This document shows, one piece after another, positions 14,884 to 21,500 of a DNA stretch of 21,500 nucleotides. This DNA comes from Sulfurovum sp. Lineage in GTDB: Bacteria > Campylobacterota > Campylobacteria > Campylobacterales > Sulfurovaceae. The translations under genes were made by a program, and so were the position numbers. The notes below the pieces were generated by a model, which ran no database searches, was not told the origin of the DNA, and saw only the letters and a list, made by a program, of their open reading frames with translations. Location: contig DYTG01000014.1 of the NCBI GenBank assembly GCA_020726085.1, positions 1 to 21,500 on the forward strand. The letters run 5' to 3'. Each line of letters starts with the position of its first letter. The stretch's first letter is position 1.

Positions 14884-17061
14884 TTATTGTGTATCGAGTT
14901 TAAGAAATCGAGTGTATGCCGCATTCATAGATTTGAATTTTTTCTTTTTTTGTATTTTCAAAAACTCATTAAGTATATCATCAAATAGACTATTTCGCTT
15001 CAAATGATGGTTGTTAAAGAGTAAAATATAGCTCTCTAACCACTTTAGATACCATAGATACTCTCTGCGATTGTGTTCGATACTCCCAATAGCGTATTCC
15101 AAAATGACCAAAGCAACCCTTAGGTCATTTTTGGCATATTTTTTTATAGATTGGATTAAACCTGCCTGAATCATGGTATCTTGGAAAGAGATAGTCAGCT
15201 TGGAGAGAATTTCACGGATGATTTCATCCGTATTACCTATCTGCAGTTCAATGCTCTTTGCAATCAAATCCAAAACAAGTTGGTGAACGTAACTCTTATA
15301 ATAGTCCTCTTTGAGTGCTACAAGGGGTGCAAAGGGATCTTCTTTGGCATTTTGTAAGTTTTTGATGCATTGATTTTTGATTGCAAGTGCATCATACTCC
15401 TCTTCTTTGAAATCGTATCGGAATGCCTTAAAATACTCTTCATTTAGCATCATATCTACAAATTCAAAAACATTCTTATGTTTGGGGTGCTTGTTTCTAC
15501 GCCTTATCGACTCTTTTTTGTCAAAGGAGACAAAAAATGCTTTGATGTCAAGTGGCAACTTTACTCTGTTAATGCCAAAATAATCAACAAAATACTCAAT
15601 AGCATCAAAAAGTATTTCATAAAGTTGCGGGTCCCTATCGTATGGAAACGTTTGAACAACAAAGGCTAATGCTTTGAGTAGATTCAAAAAACTCGCTTGA
15701 TACTTACGGTGTACTTTATCGCTATTTCGCAATAATTGTATCAGTGCCCCAAGCTGCTCCACAAAATTTTCTCTTGTTTGGTTGTCAAATTGCTCAATTT
15801 TCTCATCAAGCAACTCCAAAGATTTTGCAGCCACATTAATAAGGTGACTGTTTGTCATAGTGTATCGCTTTGCTATACCGTTAAACTTCTCTTGCAAAGA
15901 AGTGCTATAGACTTTTGCCACAGAAAGCTCTTTGACAAAAAAAATAAAATGCTCTCTATTGTAGGTGTGGGCTAGATTAATAGCCCAACTCTCATCGTAA
16001 TTGAGCAAAAAAAGAAGAATATAATCTATTTGAAAAGGGGCAATTTTTTGGTGGTACAGCTTGAGGTAATTGGTGAGAAAAACAATCAACGCTCTATTGC
16101 TCTTTTGATCTTGGGTATGACTCTTGATGATTATAAAAAGCGTTGCCGATTCTATAAGGTTTATCAAATCCTCTTTGTATTGCATAAAAAGGTGAAGTGC
16201 TTGATTCTCTTTTTGCTTCTCCACCAAAAGCGAAATATTATTATAGATAAGAAGAATCTTTTCCTCTTTGTTGGCGACGTTTTGGGCAATGATTTTGGCA
16301 TCAATAGCTTCTTGCAACAACAATAGATTTTCCATCGCACGGTTTTTGTTTTGATTGGCAAATTGCCCCTTAAGCTCTTCTTTGACAACTCTGCTATTTT
16401 TTGTATTGACTAATCCCTCCTCTTCTCCTACAAGCAACAAGCGATAAAGAGGCTTTATATTGGACAAATCACCCTTAGGCTTCTCGCCTTTAATAATCAT
16501 TTTTAATGCTTCTAAATTGTTTTTTTCTATTTTTGCTCGTGGATTGGAGCTTTCAAAATATTTCAGTGCCGACACCCCATCCTCTTGCAACAATGCTGCA
16601 AATCCCAAAATATAGTTTTGTTGTGATTTTGGCAGGAGTTTCAAAAGAGTACCTTCTAAGCTATGGTTTCCATTGTACATCAAGGCAAGTTGATACAAAA
16701 AGATAGCCTCTTGTTTGATCTTCTTATCGCTAGAGAGTATCAATCTCTCACCCAACACGACAGCATCTGCAAAATATTCCATATAGCAGAGATATTTTAG
16801 CTTTATTATTTCATACTTTTGACTTGTATGGATTTGCAACAGTGAATCAATATCACGAACAGCCCTAGTCACATCTCCTGCGATAAAATGATTATGAGCC
16901 AACTTTTGATAAGAGTCTAGCAAAATACTCTCTTGTTCTTCATGGCTTATATCTTCTATTGTAAATTGTTTTATTTTGGAGATGACTTTTTGATAATTAC
17001 CACTCTCGAATAAAGAGAACAGTTCTTTTTTGGAAAAGGTTTTTTTTGACTTTTTATTCAT
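14884..17061 (-). CDS. Large helical-repeat (TPR-like) protein of the Hsp70 operon, unknown function
   Basis: The 725-residue, almost wholly helical protein has no signal peptide or membrane segment, so it should be cytoplasmic. The N-terminal part (about 13-160) reads like tetratricopeptide-type repeats, with paired helices such as ELFSLFESGNYQKVISKIKQ and AHNHFIAGDVTRAVRDID. No catalytic motif is visible; the rest is rich in Lys, Leu and Asn, and base composition looks more A+T rich than the housekeeping neighbours. It is the first gene of the Hsp70 module and ends 14 bases before the J-like gene. A scaffold, client or client-recognition role is an inference from position only. The ATG at 17061-17059 follows a weak GAG site. 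It is divergent from nth. Confidence 0.72.
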   Translation of the reverse strand: MNKKSKKTFSKKELFSLFESGNYQKVISKIKQFTIEDISHEEQESILLDSYQKLAHNHFIAGDVTRAVRDIDSLLQIHTSQKYEIIKLKYLCYMEYFADAVVLGERLILSSDKKIKQEAIFLYQLALMYNGNHSLEGTLLKLLPKSQQNYILGFAALLQEDGVSALKYFESSNPRAKIEKNNLEALKMIIKGEKPKGDLSNIKPLYRLLLVGEEEGLVNTKNSRVVKEELKGQFANQNKNRAMENLLLLQEAIDAKIIAQNVANKEEKILLIYNNISLLVEKQKENQALHLFMQYKEDLINLIESATLFIIIKSHTQDQKSNRALIVFLTNYLKLYHQKIAPFQIDYILLFLLNYDESWAINLAHTYNREHFIFFVKELSVAKVYSTSLQEKFNGIAKRYTMTNSHLINVAAKSLELLDEKIEQFDNQTRENFVEQLGALIQLLRNSDKVHRKYQASFLNLLKALAFVVQTFPYDRDPQLYEILFDAIEYFVDYFGINRVKLPLDIKAFFVSFDKKESIRRRNKHPKHKNVFEFVDMMLNEEYFKAFRYDFKEEEYDALAIKNQCIKNLQNAKEDPFAPLVALKEDYYKSYVHQLVLDLIAKSIELQIGNTDEIIREILSKLTISFQDTMIQAGLIQSIKKYAKNDLRVALVILEYAIGSIEHNRREYLWYLKWLESYILLFNNHHLKRNSLFDDILNEFLKIQKKKKFKSMNAAYTRFLKLDTQ

Positions 17062-17078
17062 TATTTACTCATCAATTT

Positions 17079-17087
17079 TGATATAAT
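17079..17087 (+). promoter_or_regulatory. Extended -10 promoter of the nth-radA operon
   Basis: TGATATAAT (17079-17087) is a perfect extended -10 facing nth, with a predicted start near 17094 and a leader of about 77 bases. It lies just inside the divergent intergenic region shared with the Hsp70 operon, for which I see no equally good promoter. Confidence 0.55.
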
Positions 17088-17170
17088 TTTAACCAAAATA
17101 GTATTATTTATGGCTAAAATTTCAATTAATGGTGACATTAATTAAGCACAAAGAGATATTAAGAGGCAAA

Positions 17171-17821
17171 ATGGCAAAAGTTAAGATGGCGACCAAAGTC
17201 GAGATAGAGGCAATCAAGGAGATATTTGTGCGTGAATATCAAGGTGCGGTGACTGAACTACGCTACTCCAATCTTTATGAATTGCTTATCTCTGTAATGC
17301 TCTCGGCTCAATGTACCGATAAACGGGTCAATATCATTACCCCCATGCTCTTTGCCGCCTATCCTACCCCTAGTGCTTTAGCCCATGCAAAATTAGAAAA
17401 TATCAAAGAACTTATTAAAAGTTGCTCGTTTTTCAACAACAAAGCCTCCAATTTGCTCAAAATGGCACAAAGCGTAGTAGAAAATTACGGCGGTGAGATA
17501 CCTTTGGAGCAAAAAGAGCTAGTCAAACTCGCAGGTGTAGGACAAAAAACCGCCAATGTGGTGATGATAGAGTACAGCGGGGCAAACCTTATGGCCGTTG
17601 ATACGCACGTCTTTCGAGTAGCGCACCGCCTAGGACTCTCAAACGCCACGACACCCCTAGCTACCGAAGCCCAACTAACTAAAAAATTCAAAACCCATTT
17701 GCATATCTTGCATCAAGCCATGGTACTATTTGGAAGGTACCGTTGCAAAGCCATTAAGCCGTTGTGCCACGAGTGCCTTTTGGAGAACTACTGCAAAAGC
17801 AAAGAGCGGTTTAAGGCATAA
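17171..17821 (+). CDS. nth: Endonuclease III, DNA glycosylase/AP lyase
   Basis: The 216-residue repair enzyme removes oxidised pyrimidines from DNA and cuts the abasic site. The helix-hairpin-helix LAGVGQKTANV ends in the catalytic Lys126; the second catalytic residue is Asp144 in VDTHVFRV. The [4Fe-4S] cluster ligands Cys192, Cys199, Cys202 and Cys208 follow the family spacing C-x6-C-x2-C-x5-C. I chose the ATG at 17171 after AGAGG; the frame is open 14 codons further upstream to a possible GTG/TTG-type start, but those residues are not expected in the family. A start at 17186 is also possible. radA begins 12 bases downstream, so the two repair genes probably form an operon. Confidence 0.96.
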   Translation: MAKVKMATKVEIEAIKEIFVREYQGAVTELRYSNLYELLISVMLSAQCTDKRVNIITPMLFAAYPTPSALAHAKLENIKELIKSCSFFNNKASNLLKMAQSVVENYGGEIPLEQKELVKLAGVGQKTANVVMIEYSGANLMAVDTHVFRVAHRLGLSNATTPLATEAQLTKKFKTHLHILHQAMVLFGRYRCKAIKPLCHECLLENYCKSKERFKA

Positions 17822-17833
17822 GGAGCTTACGGG

Positions 17834-19177
17834 ATGGCAAAAAATAAAAAACTCTTTGAGTGTCAAAGTTGCGGTTCGCAATCGTCGCATTGGTTGGGTA
17901 AATGTACCAATTGTGGGGCGTGGGATAGCATGATAGAGCTTAGCGGTGAGCAAATAAAGTTCCTTGAAGCGACCAAAACGCTTTCTACTCACACTACAAA
18001 AGCTCAATCCATCGTAGATATTAAGCACGATAATCTTATGCGTTTCACCTCCTACTCTAAAGAGCTTGATTTGGTATTGGGCGGGGGGATTGTGACGGGT
18101 TCTTTGACGCTTATTGGAGGCAGTCCTGGGATTGGTAAATCAACTCTTTTGCTTAAAATCGCAGGTAATCTAGCCAAAAACAACCAAAAAGTTCTCTATG
18201 TATCGGGCGAAGAGTCGGCGGGACAAATCAAAATACGAGCCGATAGATTGGGGGCGAATGAAAAACAGCTCTATTTGTTTTGTGAAATCAATCTGGGTTT
18301 GGTTTTGCAAGAGATGAGTACTAACCGCTACGATTTTATCGTCATTGATTCAATCCAAACACTTTATAGCGACGATATTCCCTCTGCCCCTGGTTCGGTC
18401 ACACAAGTGCGTTCTATCACATTTGAGCTTATGCGTATCGCCAAATCGATGGGGATAGCGATTTTTATCATCGGTCATATCACCAAAGATGGCTCAATTG
18501 CAGGACCTCGCATACTTGAACACATGGTGGATGTCGTACTCTATTTTGAGGGAGATAGCAACTCCGAATTAAGACTGCTAAGAGGTATCAAAAACCGTTT
18601 TGGAAGCACCAATGAAGTAGGTATCTTTGAAATGAACAAAAGCGGACTCCACGATGCCAAAAGCATGGCAGGGCGGTTTTTTAACAAAGACAAACTTCTT
18701 GCAGGTTCAGCCCTTACCGTGATACTAGAGGGGAGTCGTCCTATTATTATCGAAATTCAAGCCCTCGTAAGCGATGCCCAAGGGTATGCCAAACGCAGTT
18801 CAACAGGCTTTGATAACAATCGTTTGGTGATGCTTTTGGCACTGCTTGAAAAAAAGCTAGGATTGCCTTTTAGTACGCTAGATGTCTTTATTAATGTATC
18901 AGGAGGTATCAAAATCGCCGAACCCTCTGCCGATTTGGCGGTGATTGCTGCTATTTTGAGCAGCTACCGAGATAGAGCCATTGATTCCAAATCGATCTTT
19001 ATGGGTGAGGTGAGCCTCACGGGTGAAATTATCGAAGTAACCAATATGATGCTACGTCTCAAAGAGCTTGAAACGCAAGGATTTACCAAAGCCATTGTCC
19101 CCGCCAAAGCACTTGAAGCAACGCCTATTAAATGTTTTGTGGCAAATGAAGTCGCAAAAGTAGTAGAGTGGATGTAA
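17834..19177 (+). CDS. radA: DNA repair and recombination helicase RadA (Sms)
   Basis: The 447-residue RecA-related ATPase drives branch migration during recombination and helps natural transformation. It has the N-terminal zinc finger (Cys10, Cys13, Cys24, Cys27), Walker A GGSPGIGKS (95-103), the RadA-specific KNRFG motif (253-257) and a C-terminal Lon-protease-like domain without an expected catalytic role. ATG at 17834 follows AAGGAG in the 12-base gap after nth. Its presence near dprA and nth gives the window a DNA repair and uptake theme, but this is probably ordinary gene placement. The stop codon is the first base of a near-perfect 20-base palindrome at 19175-19194. Confidence 0.97.
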   Translation: MAKNKKLFECQSCGSQSSHWLGKCTNCGAWDSMIELSGEQIKFLEATKTLSTHTTKAQSIVDIKHDNLMRFTSYSKELDLVLGGGIVTGSLTLIGGSPGIGKSTLLLKIAGNLAKNNQKVLYVSGEESAGQIKIRADRLGANEKQLYLFCEINLGLVLQEMSTNRYDFIVIDSIQTLYSDDIPSAPGSVTQVRSITFELMRIAKSMGIAIFIIGHITKDGSIAGPRILEHMVDVVLYFEGDSNSELRLLRGIKNRFGSTNEVGIFEMNKSGLHDAKSMAGRFFNKDKLLAGSALTVILEGSRPIIIEIQALVSDAQGYAKRSSTGFDNNRLVMLLALLEKKLGLPFSTLDVFINVSGGIKIAEPSADLAVIAAILSSYRDRAIDSKSIFMGEVSLTGEIIEVTNMMLRLKELETQGFTKAIVPAKALEATPIKCFVANEVAKVVEWM

Positions 19178-19194
19178 GGTTCATATGAGCCTTA
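19175..19194. other. 20-base near-perfect palindrome over the radA stop codon
   Basis: TAAGGTTCATATGAGCCTTA reads the same on both strands apart from one T-G mismatch pair. As RNA it could form a stem of about 8 bp with a four-base loop. No T tract follows, so a strong intrinsic terminator is unlikely; a weak terminator or protein site is possible. It ends just before the proC promoter. Confidence 0.35.
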
Positions 19195-19202
19195 GATTAT
19201 TA

Positions 19203-19211
19203 TGCTATAAT
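19203..19211 (+). promoter_or_regulatory. Extended -10 promoter of proC
   Basis: TGCTATAAT (19203-19211) is a perfect extended -10, 37 bases before the proC ATG, with transcription starting near 19218. There is no clear -35. It shows that proC need not depend on radA transcription. Confidence 0.6.
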
Positions 19212-19248
19212 TAAATCCTACCATCAGCACACTACAGGAAAACGATTT

Positions 19249-20013
19249 ATGAAAAAGAGTATTACACTTATCGGTAATGGAAATATGGCACTTTCGATCG
19301 CCAAAGGATTGCAAAAACACTACACAATAGAGATTGTAGGTCGCAATATGGATAATCTCAATACATTTGAAACAAAACTTAAAACCCCCATTGAAAAACA
19401 TCTGCTTGATGGTTTTAATATGGATAATAAAAATATTATTTTGTGCTTCAAGCCCTACAATGTCGAAGAAGCAGGTAAGAAACTCAAAGGAAAAGCAAGG
19501 CTTTTAACCTCTATTTTGGCAGGAACCACGCTAGAGACCATTGCCCAACACATCAAAGCAACATTTTATATCCGTGCCATGCCCAATCTAGGAGCAAGTG
19601 TGGGAGCATCCATGACGACAGTTACGGGCAATACAGAACACAAGGAAGAGGCTTTAGGACTCTTTGAGACCATTGGCGAGACGCTTTGGCTCAACTCCGA
19701 ACAAGAGATTGATATAGCTACAGCATTAGCAGGAAGTGGGCCGGCCTATTTGGCAATGGTAGCTCAAGCCCTTAGCGATGGAGGTGTCAAAGAGGGACTC
19801 AAACGAGAAGATGCCGATAGATTAATGCAAGGACTCTTTAGAGGCTTTGGAGAGCTTATTCAACACGAAGAGGCCCCTCACATCAAAAATTCTGTTATGA
19901 GTCCAGCGGGTACGACGGCTTACGGTTGCTACGCTCTTGAAAAAGCAGGAATCAAAGCTGCTTTTATGGACGCTGTTAGTGCTGCCCACACCAGAGCCAA
20001 AGAGCTATCTTGA
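19249..20013 (+). CDS. proC: Pyrroline-5-carboxylate reductase
   Basis: The 254-residue enzyme makes proline from pyrroline-5-carboxylate with NAD(P)H, the last step of proline synthesis. The N-terminal Rossmann fold starts with GNGNMA (9-14). The C-terminal family signature is present: AGSGPAYL (161-168) and SPAGTT (218-223), followed by the closing helix with AAHTRAKEL. The protein is slightly shorter than the usual 265-275 residues, but no block is missing. ATG at 19249 follows AGGA. It has its own extended -10 promoter; cysS starts 43 bases after its stop and may be read from the same transcript. Confidence 0.95.
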   Translation: MKKSITLIGNGNMALSIAKGLQKHYTIEIVGRNMDNLNTFETKLKTPIEKHLLDGFNMDNKNIILCFKPYNVEEAGKKLKGKARLLTSILAGTTLETIAQHIKATFYIRAMPNLGASVGASMTTVTGNTEHKEEALGLFETIGETLWLNSEQEIDIATALAGSGPAYLAMVAQALSDGGVKEGLKREDADRLMQGLFRGFGELIQHEEAPHIKNSVMSPAGTTAYGCYALEKAGIKAAFMDAVSAAHTRAKELS

Positions 20014-20056
20014 AAGAGTGGATTTATACTCCCATTACAAAAACAAAAGGCTAAAA

Positions 20057-21478
20057 ATGGTTATATTTGATAGCGTCAAAAAAGAAAAAGTACAATTTGC
20101 ACCCATCAAAGGCAATGAAGTCTCTATCTATCTGTGCGGTCCTACGGTTTATGATGATGCACATTTGGGACATGCTCGTAGCTCTCTTAGCTTTGATATT
20201 TTGGTACGCACCCTTAAAGCATTGCGATACAACGTAACACTTTGCAAAAACTTTACCGATATTGATGACAAAATCATCGCCAAAGTCAAACAAAGCGGCA
20301 AATCATTGAGTGAAATTACAGAGCTTTATACCCAGCGATATTTGGATGATATGGACGCACTAGGGGTTCAAAGAGCCGATATTGAACCCAAAGCTACCGA
20401 GTCAATGGATGCTATACGAGATATGATTGTTAAGCTCATCCAAAAAGATTTTGCCTATGTTGTGGAGGGTGGGGATGTCTATTTTGATAGTTCCAAAGAT
20501 GCTCATTATGGCTCTATTTCGCATCAAGTCGTCGAAGAAGGCGTAGCCCAAAGCAGGATTGAACACACCAACTACAAACGCAATCCCAAAGATTTCGCTC
20601 TATGGAAAGTGTGTGCCAAGGAGGAGTCGATATGTTTCGATAGCCCCTTTGGTAAGGGTCGTCCAGGGTGGCATATTGAGTGTTCGGCGATGATTGATAA
20701 GCATTTTTGCGGTAATGAAGACTATATCATCGATATTCATGGAGGTGGAGCCGATTTGCTTTTTCCTCACCATGAAAATGAAGCAGCCCAAAGCAGATGT
20801 CACAGCGGCAAAGAGGTAGCAAAGTATTGGATGCACAACGGCTTTGTGCAAATCGATGGCGAAAAGATGAGTAAATCGTTGGGCAATAGCTTTTTTATCA
20901 AAGATGCTTTAAAGGTTTATGATGGAGAGGTGTTGCGGTTTTATCTCATAAGTGTGCATTATCGTAATGATTTTAATTTCAACGAAGAGGATCTTCAAGC
21001 CTCAAAAAAACGCCTTGATAAACTCTACCGCCTCAAAAAACGTCTCCCATCCAGTGGTAGTAACGTCAATCAAGCGTTTAAAAGCAAAGTACTTGAGGCT
21101 ATGAGCGATGATCTCAATATCTCAAAGGCGTTGAGCGTAATAGATGAGATGGTGGGAGAGGGCAATGAAGCACTCGATAGAGATTCCAAAAACAAAGCCC
21201 TCAAAAAAGAGCTTTTTAGCAACATTGAATTTATCAACGAACTTTTTGGCATTGGGTACAAAGAGGCTGTAAGCTATTTTCAAATAGGTATCGATGAGAC
21301 GACCAAAGCAACGATTGAGAGAGTCTTAGAAGAGCGAAACCTAGCCAAAAAAGCCAAAGATTTTGCACAAGCCGATGCCTTGCGTGATCAATTGATGGCA
21401 ATGGGTATTGCAATTATGGATACGCCTACGGGGAGTGTTTGGGAGTATAATACCCCAACAAATAAAAACAACTTTTAA
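20057..21478 (+). CDS. cysS: Cysteinyl-tRNA synthetase
   Basis: The 473-residue class I synthetase charges tRNA-Cys. The ATP-binding HIGH-type motif is HLGH (36-39) and the KMSKS loop is at 270-274. Zinc ligands expected from the family are Cys27 in YLCGPTVYD, Cys209 in GWHIECSAM and residues of FPHHENE (236-242). The C-terminal helical anticodon region is complete, ending 22 bases before the window edge. I chose the ATG at 20057 after AAAGG; the frame is open for 40 codons further upstream, overlapping proC, but that extension is not part of the family. Confidence 0.97.
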   Translation: MVIFDSVKKEKVQFAPIKGNEVSIYLCGPTVYDDAHLGHARSSLSFDILVRTLKALRYNVTLCKNFTDIDDKIIAKVKQSGKSLSEITELYTQRYLDDMDALGVQRADIEPKATESMDAIRDMIVKLIQKDFAYVVEGGDVYFDSSKDAHYGSISHQVVEEGVAQSRIEHTNYKRNPKDFALWKVCAKEESICFDSPFGKGRPGWHIECSAMIDKHFCGNEDYIIDIHGGGADLLFPHHENEAAQSRCHSGKEVAKYWMHNGFVQIDGEKMSKSLGNSFFIKDALKVYDGEVLRFYLISVHYRNDFNFNEEDLQASKKRLDKLYRLKKRLPSSGSNVNQAFKSKVLEAMSDDLNISKALSVIDEMVGEGNEALDRDSKNKALKKELFSNIEFINELFGIGYKEAVSYFQIGIDETTKATIERVLEERNLAKKAKDFAQADALRDQLMAMGIAIMDTPTGSVWEYNTPTNKNNF

Positions 21479-21500
21479 ACAGTTCTAATTCAAAATAGAC

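Noticed and set aside
19937..20056. 40-codon N-terminal extension of cysS overlapping proC
   Set aside because: Cysteinyl-tRNA synthetases begin near the ATG at 20057, which has AAAGG upstream; the extension is an out-of-frame reading of proC.

Overview
The window looks like chromosomal DNA of a Campylobacterota (epsilonproteobacterial) species. The grounds are the moderately low G+C, the protein sequences of PolA, MnmG, DprA, RadA and CysS, sigma-70 promoters carried mainly by an extended -10 (TGnTATAAT), and a heme-rich periplasmic respiratory operon typical of that group. Genus assignment from sequence reading alone would be a guess.

Left part (1-3530, minus strand): the first 31 codons of a C5 DNA cytosine methyltransferase run off the left edge, preceded by serB (phosphoserine phosphatase) and polA (full-length DNA polymerase I). 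Divergent from polA is a four-gene respiratory operon on the plus strand (3709-7888). It encodes a membrane-anchored tetraheme cytochrome c, a Tat-type four-cluster ferredoxin-like subunit, an NrfD/PsrC-type membrane quinol subunit and a periplasmic octaheme cytochrome of the hydroxylamine oxidoreductase (HAO) family. A perfect CRP/FNR-type palindrome sits about 41.5 bases before the predicted transcription start. The layout suggests that quinol/quinone electrons are exchanged with the octaheme enzyme through the FeS and tetraheme subunits; the true substrate is not known. Two small secreted proteins of unknown function follow (8013-9219).

Middle part (9230-17061, minus strand): mnmG (tRNA modification) and dprA (competence/recombination) lie downstream of a compact operon for a dedicated Hsp70 machine. 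In transcription order this encodes a 725-residue helical-repeat protein, a degenerate J-domain protein with PPE instead of HPD, a GrpE-like exchange factor, a short Hsp70 and a small zinc-ribbon protein. Reading frames overlap or nearly touch throughout. Between dprA and mnmG lie a decayed start of an Rpn-type PD-(D/E)XK gene and a copy of a dispersed 'TTGCGAGGcACGAAGCAA'-type repeat.

Right part (17171-21478, plus strand): nth (endonuclease III), radA (branch-migration helicase), proC (pyrroline-5-carboxylate reductase) and cysS (cysteinyl-tRNA synthetase), all apparently intact housekeeping genes. No rRNA, tRNA, CRISPR array or intact insertion sequence was seen. No gene-free stretch exceeds about 220 bases.

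The two systems most worth a second look are the HAO-like octaheme cytochrome paired with an NrfD-type quinol module, and the Hsp70/J-like/GrpE/helical-repeat/zinc-ribbon operon.
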